NCBI GenBank assembly: GCA_900542985.1
Contig: UQPQ01000006.1
Span: 16,104-80,103 of the forward strand
Source of the DNA: an uncultured Bacteroides sp.
GTDB lineage: Bacteria; Bacteroidota; Bacteroidia; Bacteroidales; Bacteroidaceae
Direction: 5' to 3'
DNA length: 64,000 bases
Below are positions 45,756 to 55,061 of this stretch, one piece after another. Each line of letters opens with the position of its first letter. The first letter of the stretch is position 1. A model generated the notes under the pieces. That model saw only the letters and a list, made by a program, of their open reading frames with translations, was not told the origin of the DNA and did not search any database. Both the position numbers and the translations under genes were made by a program.

Positions 45756-46327
45756 GAACCGGTATATTCGGAGGGACTTTCAATCCCATCCACCTGGGGC
45801 ATCTGGCCCTTGCCAATTATTTGTGCGAGGAAAACTGGGTGGATGAGCTTTGGTTCCTGATTACTCCACAAAATCCGTTTAAACAGGAACAGACCTTGCT
45901 CGATAATCATCTTCGCATGAAAATGGTAGAAGCTGCCATTGCCGATTATCCCCGCTTTAAAGCCTCTGACTTTGAATTTACATTACCCCGTCCGTCGTAT
46001 ACCGTCACTACTTTACAAAAGTTATCGGAGACTTATCCGGACAGGGAATTTGTACTCATCATCGGTGCAGACAACTGGGCTGCATTCGACAAATGGAAAT
46101 CTCCCGAAGAGATTCTCCGGAATCACCGGATACTGGTTTATCCGCGTCCCGGATACGAAATCAATCCTCATGAGCTTCCCGCACAAGTCAAAGCTGTAAA
46201 CACGCCCTTGCTTGAAATCAGTTCTACTTTTATACGCGAAAGTATTGCTTCCGGTAAAGACATACGCTACTTTCTTCATCCTGAAGTGTACCGGTTCATC
46301 AAGCAACACCAGCTATACAACAAATAA
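45737..46327 (+). CDS. nadD: Nicotinate-nucleotide adenylyltransferase
   Basis: This 196-residue enzyme adenylylates nicotinate mononucleotide in NAD synthesis. The nucleotidyl-transferase motif is [18 protein letters not shown] (residues about 9-26, HLGH), and the C-terminal [20 protein letters not shown] fits the (S/T)xxxR motif. Its start lies inside the 3' end of the small membrane protein gene. Confidence 0.94.
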   Translation: MEKNPIRTGIFGGTFNPIHLGHLALANYLCEENWVDELWFLITPQNPFKQEQTLLDNHLRMKMVEAAIADYPRFKASDFEFTLPRPSYTVTTLQKLSETYPDREFVLIIGADNWAAFDKWKSPEEILRNHRILVYPRPGYEINPHELPAQVKAVNTPLLEISSTFIRESIASGKDIRYFLHPEVYRFIKQHQLYNK

Positions 46328-46355
46328 AACGATATAACAACAAAACCATCAAAGT

Positions 46356-48869
46356 ATGAAGACATCAAAACTACAAGCCTTTGCACTGGCCACTCTGTTG
46401 CTATCCGGAGCAGTAACCGGTGCAGAAGCTAAACTCATCAAGAAAAAAAGTAAGAAAGCCAAGACTGAAAAAGTCATGCCACCCAGACCTCAGAACATGA
46501 TGAAGCCTGGTCCGAAACCTTATAACAGTATTATTACTCCCCAAGCTGCTTCTACAAACGGGTTTCTTACCGTGCACAAGGTAAACGACAAATACTATTT
46601 CGAAATACCCGACTCTTTGCTTCAAAAGGATGTGCTGATTGTCAACCGAATCAGCAAAGCTCCTGCTTCAAAAAACAAATCGAAAATAGGTTATCCGGGA
46701 GATATCTTGAGAAGTAAAGTAATACGTTTCGAGAAGAACGGAGAAAACAGAATCTTCGTCCGTGAAATGTCGTACCGCGAACGTGCTACCGACAAAGAGG
46801 GAATGTATACTTCTGTCATGAATTCGAACATACATCCTATCGTCGCCACATTCAACATAGAAAGCATCCGAAAAGATTCTGTACGCTGCAACTATGTAAT
46901 AGAAGCCGGAAGTTTTATACAGAAAGAAAATCCGCTGTTCTCTATCGACAGCGATTCAAAAGAGGCTATCGGACTTCTTAACATGATTCCGACGGCCAGC
47001 TACATCAACAGCCTGACCGCTTTCCCTCAGAATATCGAAATCAAGACTACTGTCACTTATCTGTGTAAAAAAGAAAAAAGACCTGTCAGTCCGCTGGAGA
47101 CCGGAAGCCCCAACACTCCACTGACCTACGAGTTGAACAGCTCGCTGATTCTGCTTCCGGAAAAACCGATGAAGCCTCGTCTGTACGATCCTCGCGTAGG
47201 TTTCTTTACTGTGGGATATACCGATTTCGACTCCAATCCACAAGGGATTGAATACAAGTATCTGATTACCCGCTGGAGACTGGAACCTAAAGACGAAGAA
47301 GCTTATCTGCGCGGCGAACTGGTAGAGCCTAAAAAACCGATTGTCATCTATATCGACCCGGCGACTCCCAAGAAATGGGTTCCCTATCTTATTCAGGGTG
47401 TAAACGACTGGCAAGTTGCTTTCGAGCAGGCAGGATTCAAGAATGCCATCTATGCCAAGGAAGCTCCGGCAAACGACCCGAGTTGGAGTCTGGAAGATGC
47501 ACGCCATTCGGCTATCGTCTATAAGCCGTCGGATATTCCTAATGCAAGCGGACCACACATCAACGACCCCAGAAGTGGAGAAATTATTGAAACCCACATC
47601 AACTGGAATCACAATGTGATGAGCCTGCTGCGCGACTGGTATATGATTCAGGCAGGTACACTCGACGAAGCTGCACAAAAAATGCAGTTCGATGATGAAC
47701 TGATGGGACAACTTATCCGCTTCGTTTCTTCACACGAAGTAGGTCACACTTTAGGTTTACGCCATAACTTCGGAGCTTCTCATACCATACCGGTAGAAAA
47801 ACTGAGAGACAAGGCATGGGTAGAAGCCAACGGACATACTCCTTCCATCATGGACTATGCCCGCTTCAATTATGTAGCCCAACCGGAAGACAGTATCGGC
47901 CGCAGCGGTATTTTCCCACGCATCGGTATGTACGACAAATGGGCCATTGAATGGGGATACAGATGGTTGCCTCAGTTTAAGACTCCCGAAGAGGAAACAG
48001 CCTTCTCCAACCAGTCTATTATCGCCAAACTGAAAGAAGATATCCGCTATACATTCGGAACAGAGAGTGACTCGAACGATCCGAGAAATCAGAATGAGGA
48101 TTTGGGAGACGATGCAATGCTGGCAAGTGCATACGGTATCAAAAATCTTCAGCGCATCGTACCGCAGATATTGAAGTGGTCTTACGAACCCAACAAATCG
48201 TATGCCGGTGCAAGAACGATTTACCAAAACGTTGTCAACCAGTATTCACGATACATGGGACATGTGACCAAAAACGTAGCCGGTATTTACAGTAATCCGA
48301 TTATGGTAGAACAAACCGACATGGTAGCTCTGGAATTCGTACCTGCTTCTATCCAGAAACGGGCTGTTGCGTTCCTCAATGAACAGTTGTTCACAGCTCC
48401 TACCTGGCTGATTAATCAGGAATTAATGGAAAAAGCAGGCATCAACCCTATCAATACCATCTGTACGATACAGGCCAATATCCTGTCGCGTCTGATCAGC
48501 AAAGCTACGCTCAACAAGATGATGATGAACGAAGCTGCAAACGGACGTAAAGCCTATACGGCACAGCAAATGTTCAGCGATTTGAGAAAGACTATCTGGA
48601 CCCGTACTGCACAGGCCGACCTCTACAAACGCAATACCCAGCGTGTATATGTAGAATCGCTGATTAAGTTGTTGGACAAATCACAAGCTCCTGCCAAACC
48701 CGGAGTACAAAGAAACTACTTCTACTCGGAAGCTCCTGCCATGGCACGTGGCGAACTGATTACCATTAATTCTATCGTCAAGAGCGCAGCTGCTTCTTGC
48801 AGTGGCATACAGAAAAGTCACTACCAGAATCTGCAGGCTATGATTGAAGAGGCACTGAGCAACAAATAA
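46356..48869 (+). CDS. Exported zinc metalloprotease (metzincin, DUF5117/DUF4953-type)
   Basis: This 837-residue exported protein (signal peptide ending near residue 25) carries the metzincin motif HEVGHTLGLRH, zinc His460, His464 and His470, with Glu461 as the base and a later SIMDYARFNY Met-turn candidate. The flanking N- and C-terminal regions match the DUF5117/DUF5118-DUF4953 layout common in Bacteroidetes. It likely acts in the periplasm or at the surface on proteins; substrate unknown. It follows nadD by 28 bp and ends the operon with a terminator. Confidence 0.88.
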   Translation: MKTSKLQAFALATLLLSGAVTGAEAKLIKKKSKKAKTEKVMPPRPQNMMKPGPKPYNSIITPQAASTNGFLTVHKVNDKYYFEIPDSLLQKDVLIVNRISKAPASKNKSKIGYPGDILRSKVIRFEKNGENRIFVREMSYRERATDKEGMYTSVMNSNIHPIVATFNIESIRKDSVRCNYVIEAGSFIQKENPLFSIDSDSKEAIGLLNMIPTASYINSLTAFPQNIEIKTTVTYLCKKEKRPVSPLETGSPNTPLTYELNSSLILLPEKPMKPRLYDPRVGFFTVGYTDFDSNPQGIEYKYLITRWRLEPKDEEAYLRGELVEPKKPIVIYIDPATPKKWVPYLIQGVNDWQVAFEQAGFKNAIYAKEAPANDPSWSLEDARHSAIVYKPSDIPNASGPHINDPRSGEIIETHINWNHNVMSLLRDWYMIQAGTLDEAAQKMQFDDELMGQLIRFVSSHEVGHTLGLRHNFGASHTIPVEKLRDKAWVEANGHTPSIMDYARFNYVAQPEDSIGRSGIFPRIGMYDKWAIEWGYRWLPQFKTPEEETAFSNQSIIAKLKEDIRYTFGTESDSNDPRNQNEDLGDDAMLASAYGIKNLQRIVPQILKWSYEPNKSYAGARTIYQNVVNQYSRYMGHVTKNVAGIYSNPIMVEQTDMVALEFVPASIQKRAVAFLNEQLFTAPTWLINQELMEKAGINPINTICTIQANILSRLISKATLNKMMMNEAANGRKAYTAQQMFSDLRKTIWTRTAQADLYKRNTQRVYVESLIKLLDKSQAPAKPGVQRNYFYSEAPAMARGELITINSIVKSAAASCSGIQKSHYQNLQAMIEEALSNK

Positions 48870-48892
48870 AAACCGTTGCTTTTCCTTATACC

Positions 48893-48937
48893 AAAGACCG
48901 TATTTCTATCGTATCTTACCGGTGGAATACGGTCTTT
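48893..48937 (+). terminator. Terminator of the yicC-to-metalloprotease operon
   Basis: AAAGACCGTATT (48893-48904) pairs with AATACGGTCTTT (48926-48937), then a T run. Confidence 0.85.
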
Positions 48938-49589
48938 TTTATTTCACCGACTCCTGCTACTCCAGCTCAAATTCCGAATCAGAAAGATACTGAAAAGCCT
49001 TTCCGGCTGACACAAATCGAAAAAACAGGCATTACTGCTAACGCAACTTTTTATCAAAACAAAGCTTCACGATGAAAAACAGCGAAAAATCAGGACAAAA
49101 AACGTCCATAAAACATGCTGCTCAACATATTTACACGACCGTTCACAGCCGGAAACGATACAGGTAAAAGAGGCTGATGATACAAGTATCGATGGGTTAC
49201 GCGATTAGTCGCGTTGCATAGCGTGACTATTCGTGTGAAAAACCGCAACAAACGGGAGTTGTTTCTCCCTTTGGCAGCTTATTTTATACAAAAATTAACA
49301 ATCAGAATTCTTTTTCGCCTCTTCATCAGCCTCAACTACAACCTGACAAAAACATACGAAATAAGAGTATTCCATTACAAAATAAATAAATACATCAAAT
49401 TATTCCTTCATATACACAGAGAAAAGCGTAGTATGCTATCTTTTCAAATTCTGTCAATCGCGAAAAAAGCACATTTTTTTCACCAACTATTTACCGGGGT
49501 ACAAATACAGCCGTATAGAGGCATCTGATTTGACAGATTGTCATCGGGCAACAGAGCCTTTGGATTACAAGAACCGAAGTAACATTCTG
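48938..49589. other. Gene-free region with array 4
   Basis: This 652-bp AT-rich gap holds the array at 49178-49264 and, upstream, the ATGCTGCTCAA word shared with the gap at 25678-26388. A plus-strand frame of 104 codons (49214-49528) begins inside the array, is rich in Lys, Ile, Phe and His, and is not believed to be a gene. Confidence 0.6.
49178..49264 (+). repeat. Array of degenerate 21-22-bp units (array 4)
   Basis: Units begin at 49178 (with GATACAAGTATCGAT, as in array 3), 49200 (CGCGATTAGT), 49221 (GCGTGACTATT) and 49243 (more degraded). Unit spacing is 22, 21 and 22 bp. The first unit differs from the first of array 3 at about three positions over 22. Confidence 0.65.
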
Positions 49590-50411
49590 TCACTTCTTAT
49601 GCAGTACCACCACTACCACCTCACTCGGTGTAAACAGGCGTATATCCTTGCGCGAAGTTCCCAAGCCATTGCTGATAATTACCGGTATCCCTTCCGAATT
49701 ATGTTTCAATCCGGTAAGAAAACGGTTGCCGTATTTGGAGAAATGAGCCGGAGTATACCGGCGAAACAAGCTGACCTGTCCTCCATGCGTATGACCGGCC
49801 AATGCCACATCGGTATTCGAAACATCGACATCTTCCACATAATCGGGCGTATGCACCAGCATCACCACAAAATCGTCGGGACACAAAGCCAAAGTAGGCG
49901 ACACTCCGTTCTGCTTCAAATCGAAGGGATTCCGTACTCCGCTAAGCAGAATGAACGCATTCCCCCGAAACAGCGTATCGGTCTGATGCTCCAGCAAGCA
50001 GATTCCCGTACGTTCCATTTCACGGCGTACCCATTCTCCGTTTTCACCCCTGTCGTGATTTCCCATTACCGCATACGTACCATAAGGAGTCTTTACCTCA
50101 GACAATGCATCGAAAAGCTCCGTCAGATTACCGCCGTTGCGCCCACGGTAGTCTCCTCCCAGCAGCAAGACATCGGCATCTGCAGCCTGTAAGGCACGCA
50201 CCATCCCTTGCAGACGTTTTGCTGTAAAACGGCTTTCATAATGGAAATCCGTAGCAAAAGCGATACGGAATCCATCGAACGAATCGGGCAACTGTGTGCT
50301 GTATATGTCATACTGCTTGATACGGCCTACTCCCTTATAACGGGAAAAAGAGGCTGTAGCACAAGAAGAAAGCAGGACAAGCGTCAAAAAGAAGAATAAG
50401 ACTTTTTTCAT
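49590..50411 (-). CDS. Calcineurin-like metallophosphoesterase lipoprotein
   Basis: From ATG at 50409-50411 (MKKVLFFFLTLVLLSSC) it has 273 residues with lipobox LLSSC. The metallophosphoesterase motifs are complete: DFH, LLGGDYRGRNGG, GNHDRGENG, LVHTPDY and GHTHGGQ. The family (YkuE/LpxG-like) includes lipid and nucleotide phosphoesterases, often membrane-associated; substrate unknown. The frame extends 23 codons upstream, but those residues precede a good lipoprotein signal. It is divergent from menA. Confidence 0.9.
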   Translation of the reverse strand: MKKVLFFFLTLVLLSSCATASFSRYKGVGRIKQYDIYSTQLPDSFDGFRIAFATDFHYESRFTAKRLQGMVRALQAADADVLLLGGDYRGRNGGNLTELFDALSEVKTPYGTYAVMGNHDRGENGEWVRREMERTGICLLEHQTDTLFRGNAFILLSGVRNPFDLKQNGVSPTLALCPDDFVVMLVHTPDYVEDVDVSNTDVALAGHTHGGQVSLFRRYTPAHFSKYGNRFLTGLKHNSEGIPVIISNGLGTSRKDIRLFTPSEVVVVVLHKK

Positions 50412-50415
50412 GCAG

Positions 50416-50443
50416 CAAAAGTAGTGAAAAAATCCTACCTTTG
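50416..50443. promoter_or_regulatory. Compact divergent -7 boxes between phosphoesterase and menA
   Basis: The plus strand has TACCTTTG (50436-50443), 28 bp before menA. The minus strand has TACTTTTG (complement of 50416-50423), only 4 bp before the phosphoesterase ATG at 50411, which would leave almost no leader; either that box is fortuitous or the message is nearly leaderless. Confidence 0.45.
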
Positions 50444-50471
50444 TCTTCGTGAAACTATTATAAAAAAAACA

Positions 50472-51353
50472 ATGAAACAAAACTCGATAAAGGCATGGCT
50501 GCTGGCTTCCCGCCCCAAAACACTGACCGGAGCAGCCATTCCGGTCATGACGGGATGTACACTGGCATACATTTACGGTTTCTTCAATCCGATACCGGCT
50601 GTACTATGCTTTCTATTTGCATTCCTTATGCAGATAGATGCCAACTTTATTAACGACTTGTACGACTTTCTGAAAGGAACCGACCGTGCCGACCGGTTAG
50701 GACCGGAACGTGCCTGTGCACAAGGATGGATTAGCCCCGAAGCCATGAAAAAAGGAATTCTTGTGACCACCATCCTTGCTTCCCTCACCGGCGTTGGATT
50801 GCTTTGGTACGGAGGATGGGAAATGATTCCGGTAGGTGTATTGTGTATACTCTTTGCTTTTCTTTATACTGCAGGGCCTTATCCGCTGGCCTACCATGGA
50901 TGGGGAGATGTACTGGTGCTGATTTTCTTCGGTTTTGTACCGGTAGGATGTACGTTCTATGTCATGGCACACAGTTGGAACCTTTCTGTAACCTTTGCTT
51001 CTTTGGCCTGCGGACTCCTTATCGATACCCTGCTGATGGTAAACAACTTCCGCGACAGAGAGCAGGATGCCATCAGCGGAAAAAGAACACTGGTAGTACG
51101 GTTCGGTGCCCGTGCAGGATTAATTGCGTACTTCCTGCTTGGAGTCATAGCCTGCTGGTGCTGTTTCTATTTCCTGTGGATAGGAAAAATATATGCAGTA
51201 ATACTCCCTCAGCTTTATCTGCTTCTGCATATTCTGACCACAATGAAAATGGCACGTATCAACCGCGGAAAAGAGCTGAATCTGATTTTGGGAGAAACAT
51301 CCAGAAACATGTTTCTGTTTGCCTTGCTGCTCACCATCGGGCTGCTATTGTAA
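50472..51353 (+). CDS. menA: 1,4-dihydroxy-2-naphthoate polyprenyltransferase
   Basis: From ATG 50472 (MKQNSIKAWLLASRPKTL) it has 293 residues and eight to nine membrane segments. The UbiA-family Asp-rich motif is NFINDLYDFLKGTDRADR (residues near 54-71) and the second is NNFRDREQDAISGKRTL. It joins a polyprenyl chain to DHNA in menaquinone synthesis, the quinone used in anaerobic respiration. A start 16 codons upstream is rejected because it lies close to the promoter. Confidence 0.93.
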   Translation: MKQNSIKAWLLASRPKTLTGAAIPVMTGCTLAYIYGFFNPIPAVLCFLFAFLMQIDANFINDLYDFLKGTDRADRLGPERACAQGWISPEAMKKGILVTTILASLTGVGLLWYGGWEMIPVGVLCILFAFLYTAGPYPLAYHGWGDVLVLIFFGFVPVGCTFYVMAHSWNLSVTFASLACGLLIDTLLMVNNFRDREQDAISGKRTLVVRFGARAGLIAYFLLGVIACWCCFYFLWIGKIYAVILPQLYLLLHILTTMKMARINRGKELNLILGETSRNMFLFALLLTIGLLL

Positions 51354-51373
51354 ACAGACTCTGTCTTCATAAA

Positions 51374-51418
51374 AAAACTCAGCTTTCATTCCCTCATCGG
51401 AGATGAAAGCTGAGTTTT
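51374..51418. terminator. Bidirectional terminator between menA and ispF
   Basis: AAAACTCAGCTTTCAT (51374-51389) pairs exactly with ATGAAAGCTGAGTTTT (51403-51418) across 13 nt, with A/T tracts outside, between convergent genes. Confidence 0.9.
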
Positions 51419-51439
51419 CCATTTTTATTGCAATAGCTA

Positions 51440-51919
51440 TCAGTCTTTTTCTATCAGCACAGTAGCATAGGCCGAAATACCTTCTTCACGTCCGGTAAAG
51501 CCCAGCTTTTCGGTTGTAGTAGCCTTGATGGAAACATCTTCCACATCAATATTCATCGTTTTGGCAAGTACCTCCTGCATGGTTGGAATATGTGCTTTCA
51601 GCTTCGGGCGCTCAGCACACACTGTAACATCTATATTTCCCACACGATATCCCTTTGTAGCAATCAGCTCCACTGTCTTGGCCAGCAAAATCTTACTGTC
51701 TATATTTTTGAACTCACCGGCATTGTCGGGGAAATGATAGCCAATGTCGCGCATATTGGCAGCTCCCAGCAACGCATCGCAAATTGCATGAATCAATACA
51801 TCGGCATCAGAATGTCCGAGCAATCCCAACTCGTGTTCCAGCTTGATACCTCCCAGCCACAAGTCGCGTCCTTCCACCAGACGGTGAACGTCAAAACCAA
51901 ATCCTACCCGTATTTTCAT
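51440..51919 (-). CDS. ispF: 2-C-methyl-D-erythritol 2,4-cyclodiphosphate synthase
   Basis: This 159-residue enzyme forms MEcPP in the MEP pathway. The zinc ligands DVH are in GFGFDVHRLVEG and the His in LLGHSDADVLIHAICDALLGAANMRDIGYHFPD. The C-terminal ATTTEKLGFTGREEGISAYATVLI is typical. Its start overlaps the FAH-type gene's stop by 4 nt. Confidence 0.96.
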   Translation of the reverse strand: MKIRVGFGFDVHRLVEGRDLWLGGIKLEHELGLLGHSDADVLIHAICDALLGAANMRDIGYHFPDNAGEFKNIDSKILLAKTVELIATKGYRVGNIDVTVCAERPKLKAHIPTMQEVLAKTMNIDVEDVSIKATTTEKLGFTGREEGISAYATVLIEKD

Positions 51920-52533
51920 CGTACATAAAAATCTAATACTTTCTTATCTTCCAAATATCCTTCCAAATGATTTCCTATCTTTACCGGACCGATACCAACC
52001 GGAGTTCCGGTAAAAATCAAATCGCCTATCTTCAAGGTCATAAAACGGCTGATATAGGCAATAAGTGTATCGATATGGAAAATCATGTCTTTGGTATTTC
52101 CGGTCTGTACGGTCTGTCCGTCGATATCCAGATGGAAGCCCAACTGCTGCACATTATCCAGTTCGGACACTGGAATAAAATCGCCGATAGCAGCCGAATT
52201 ATCGAACGACTTGCACAGTTCCCAAGGCAAGGCTCCGGCACGAAGTTTTTTCTGTAAGTCACGAGCGGTAAAGTCAATACCTACCGTCACCGCATCGTAA
52301 TAACGGTGGGCAAACCGTTCGGAAATATTCTTTCCCAAGCGGTTGATACGTACAACCAACTCTGTTTCATAATCTACCTGCTGGCAGAAATCCGGGATAA
52401 AGAACGGTTTGCTATCTTTCAGCAAAGCCGAATCGGGCTTCATAAAAACCACCGGTTCCTGAGGTACAGGCTCATCAGCATGCAATTCCTTGCAATGCAA
52501 TGAATAGTTCATGCCTATCGCTATAATTTTCAT
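51916..52533 (-). CDS. Fumarylacetoacetate hydrolase (FAH)-family protein
   Basis: This 205-residue protein has FAH-fold features: KIIAIGMNYSLHCKEL, the metal-binding acidic pair QQVDYETELVVRI, VGIDFTARDLQ and IGDLIFTGTPVGIGPVKIG. Such enzymes act on acylpyruvates, oxaloacetate or related 2-oxo acids using a divalent metal. The substrate is not decided. It lies between rex and ispF with 5-bp spacing on one side and a 4-nt overlap on the other. Confidence 0.88.
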   Translation of the reverse strand: MKIIAIGMNYSLHCKELHADEPVPQEPVVFMKPDSALLKDSKPFFIPDFCQQVDYETELVVRINRLGKNISERFAHRYYDAVTVGIDFTARDLQKKLRAGALPWELCKSFDNSAAIGDFIPVSELDNVQQLGFHLDIDGQTVQTGNTKDMIFHIDTLIAYISRFMTLKIGDLIFTGTPVGIGPVKIGNHLEGYLEDKKVLDFYVR

Positions 52534-52538
52534 GAGAA

Positions 52539-53192
52539 TTATTTCTTTATAGTTTCATTCAAACGATTGAACATCACGGCCAAATGAGCATACAATGATG
52601 TATTTTGTACGACAATATGTTCGGGCACCCGGATACGGAATGGCGTAAAGTTCCAGATGGCACAAATACCTCCCTCTACCATCTTGTCTGTGATTTCCTG
52701 CGCAATGTTAATGGGGACTGTCAGTATTCCAATATAGACTCCATCCTGCTGTCTTCTGCTCTCGAATTCCGAAGAGTGATAAATAGGAATACCGTTGATT
52801 TCCGTTCCTACCAGATTAGGATTTACATCGAAAGCTCCTACAATCTCCAGCCCGAAATGAGACAGACCGGAATCACGCAATAAGGCTCCTCCCAGACTTC
52901 CTACTCCGAACAAGTAGGCCTTGTGAAGATTGGTAAATCCCAGAAAGTCTTCCAGCACCTGAATAAGGCGATCTATTTCATATCCCACTCTTGTGCGGCC
53001 GGTAACGGCTACATACGACAAATCCTTCGCGATTTGTGAAGCATCGATATTAATCTGCTTGGATATTTGTGTAGACGAAACATACTTTTCCCCTTTCTCT
53101 TTCATCAGTTTTACATTCGAAAGATACCAGGGAAGTCTGCGCAAGGTAGGCTCCGGAATTTTATCCATATTTTTACGTATACGTTCCGCCAT
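52539..53192 (-). CDS. rex: Redox-sensing transcriptional repressor Rex
   Basis: This 217-residue repressor binds DNA at a high NAD+ ratio and releases it on NADH. An N-terminal winged helix (PEPTLRRLPWYLSNVKLM to DASQIAKDLSYVAVTGRTRVGYEIDRL) is followed by a Rossmann domain with LFGVGSLGGALLRDSG. It would tune fermentation genes to NADH levels. It starts a minus-strand unit with the FAH gene and ispF. Confidence 0.94.
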   Translation of the reverse strand: MAERIRKNMDKIPEPTLRRLPWYLSNVKLMKEKGEKYVSSTQISKQINIDASQIAKDLSYVAVTGRTRVGYEIDRLIQVLEDFLGFTNLHKAYLFGVGSLGGALLRDSGLSHFGLEIVGAFDVNPNLVGTEINGIPIYHSSEFESRRQQDGVYIGILTVPINIAQEITDKMVEGGICAIWNFTPFRIRVPEHIVVQNTSLYAHLAVMFNRLNETIKK

Positions 53193-53214
53193 ATAGATTT
53201 GCTGTCTTCATCTG

Positions 53215-53222
53215 CAAAATTA
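53215..53222 (-). promoter_or_regulatory. -7 box for rex operon
   Basis: The minus strand reads TAATTTTG 22 bp before the rex ATG. Confidence 0.45.
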
Positions 53223-53363
53223 ATCTATTTATTTGTAACGCTACATAGGTTTTCGAAAATATTCTTAAACGAAAACGACCTGTAATATTGAAAATAAATA
53301 CATATCACAAATAAAAACGACCAGCAGATATCAATGCTTCTTGCTTCATGATAAAGAATCAAG

Positions 53364-53371
53364 TATATTTG
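53364..53371 (+). promoter_or_regulatory. -7 box for the SUI1-family gene
   Basis: TATATTTG lies 23 bp before the chosen ATG at 53395 and excludes the farther upstream TTG start at 53341. Confidence 0.5.
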
Positions 53372-53394
53372 AAGCCGTAAAAAACAACATGTAT

Positions 53395-53733
53395 ATGAAA
53401 AATAACGATTGGAAAGAACGGTTGAATATAGTATATTCTACCAATCCGGACTTCAACTACGAAACAAACGAAGAAGACAGTTGCGAAACCCTCGACAAGA
53501 AGCAACAGAAGCTCCGTGTATCTGTTGAGAAGAAAGGGCGTGGCGGAAAAACAGTCACACTCATCACCGGCTTCATCGGAAAAGAAGAAGACCTGAAGGA
53601 ACTGGGAAAACTGCTGAAGACCAAATGCGGTGTGGGTGGTTCTGCCAAAGATGGAGAAATTATTATTCAGGGAGAATTCAAACAACGCATCATCGAGTTG
53701 TTGAAAGCAGAAGGATACTCACAGACAAAATAG
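53395..53733 (+). CDS. SUI1/YciH-family translation initiation factor-like protein
   Basis: From ATG 53395 (MKNNDWKERLNIVYSTNPDF) it has 112 residues. The SUI1 domain is QKLRVSVEKKGRGGKTVTLITGF to LLKTKCGVGGSAKDGEIIIQGEF, matching the eIF1/YciH fold with the typical basic KGRGGKTVT loop. In bacteria YciH appears to affect start-site fidelity or stress translation. A second ATG at 53389 is close by. It is monocistronic, ending at a strong terminator. Confidence 0.92.
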   Translation: MKNNDWKERLNIVYSTNPDFNYETNEEDSCETLDKKQQKLRVSVEKKGRGGKTVTLITGFIGKEEDLKELGKLLKTKCGVGGSAKDGEIIIQGEFKQRIIELLKAEGYSQTK

Positions 53734-53756
53734 ACTGATGTTTCCATAAAAACAGA

Positions 53757-53804
53757 GCAATAAAAAACTGAGGGCTATTCACATAGCCCTCAGTTTTTTA
53801 TTGC
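53757..53804. terminator. Bidirectional terminator between the SUI1 gene and the GH18 locus
   Basis: Perfect 22-nt arms (53757-53778 and 53783-53804) with a 4-nt loop, containing ACTGAGGGCTAT, lie between convergent genes with A/T tracts on both sides. This is the strongest hairpin in the window. Confidence 0.92.
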
Positions 53805-53838
53805 TTAACCTTATCGTATAAAAGTTGTTTAAAAAATA

Positions 53839-55047
53839 TCAGAACGGACATTTCTGGTTGTCCACCCATTCAATAGCCTTATACGGATGAGCATTGTAAC
53901 CGTGACCGGTCATATCGAGCACAGTACCGTCATCCTGAGTTTCTCCATTGAAACGCCAGTACGCCACCAGTCCTTCGCTTGTTGGATCTACATAGCAGAT
54001 ACCGTCTTGCAGTTCGGCCGGAGTACGTGCCACATTCCAAACACGGCACTCACTGATATAACCGTCGAAGAAACGCTGATAACCTGCAGAACGACCAATA
54101 GCAAATGTATCATCCCAAGTATGTCCATCGTATGCCATACTCAAGTTAATGGTACCACCGTTGTTGGTTTCCACAAAGTGAATCTGTTCACCGTCCAGGT
54201 ATACACGGAGATACTGACCGTCGTACACAGCAGCAAAGTGCAACCAATGTCCGGTTTCAAATTCTTTTTCTACCCATGATTCATAATGGTCTTTCTTGTC
54301 AGGATGAGAAGCAGCACCAATAGAACCTTTACACAACTGCAGTTTGTTGGTCGGATTACCGGCACCATCGCCAAAACGGAACAGGAAGTTTTCTTCACAT
54401 CCACACAAAGAACTGATACCGTTTGCACTACTTGGTGTATTCGGGAAAGATACCGGAAGCACCTTCATTTCCAATGTCATTTGGCTCAAAGCTTTTACCG
54501 GACTATCTTCTCCTCCAAAGCCAGGAATATCGAAACAGTTGTTTCTATGCAAGTAAGCAGCTTTCACAGTGATTACTTTAGTCAGCATGACATACGCAGT
54601 ACGAGAAGTTTCCAACACTTTCAAGTCTTCTCCTTCTACAGAAGTGATAGAGATAGGCAAACAGTAGGATACTCCTTCCTGCAACTGTTCGGAATCAGCA
54701 CTGATTTTAATCTGAGTAGACTGTGTTTTTCCTGAATTGATTACTACTTCTGTACCCTCGATGGTATAGCTGCCTTCCGGTGGCAATATACAATTTCTAC
54801 CAGTAGATGCATTGAAATCGGCAAGTAACTCAGGAGCTTCTTTCAAACCAATCTTTACATCGGCACCTGTTTTATTGGTAGAAGTTACGGTAAGTCCCAT
54901 ACTTGACTGTCCGTCCACCAGGAAACGAATATTAGACGATTGCAAAGTACCTGTCATATAAACCGCATCACCGAAATCGGGTGCCTTTTTACAACCGGTT
55001 ACTCCCAGAAGTAATACTAAAAAACAAAAATATATATACTTTTTCAT
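53839..55047 (-). CDS. DUF1735 and LamG-domain surface lipoprotein
   Basis: This 402-residue lipoprotein (LLGVTGC) has an N-terminal DUF1735-type beta domain (about residues 28-150, SNIRFLVDGQSSMGLTVTS to VVINSGKTQSTQIKIS) and a C-terminal LamG/concanavalin-like domain (about 170-395, FDIPGFGG to TGHGYNAHPYKAIEW, with FDGYISECRVWNVARTPAEL). Such proteins serve as surface glycan-binding proteins in polysaccharide-utilisation loci. It is the last gene of the GH18 locus. Confidence 0.88.
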   Translation of the reverse strand: MKKYIYFCFLVLLLGVTGCKKAPDFGDAVYMTGTLQSSNIRFLVDGQSSMGLTVTSTNKTGADVKIGLKEAPELLADFNASTGRNCILPPEGSYTIEGTEVVINSGKTQSTQIKISADSEQLQEGVSYCLPISITSVEGEDLKVLETSRTAYVMLTKVITVKAAYLHRNNCFDIPGFGGEDSPVKALSQMTLEMKVLPVSFPNTPSSANGISSLCGCEENFLFRFGDGAGNPTNKLQLCKGSIGAASHPDKKDHYESWVEKEFETGHWLHFAAVYDGQYLRVYLDGEQIHFVETNNGGTINLSMAYDGHTWDDTFAIGRSAGYQRFFDGYISECRVWNVARTPAELQDGICYVDPTSEGLVAYWRFNGETQDDGTVLDMTGHGYNAHPYKAIEWVDNQKCPF

Positions 55048-55061
55048 ACCTTAATAACCTT

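Noticed and set aside
49214..49528. 104-codon plus-strand frame after the metalloprotease
   Set aside because: It starts inside repeat array 4, has biased Lys/Ile/Phe composition typical of AT-rich noncoding DNA, and no recognisable domain.
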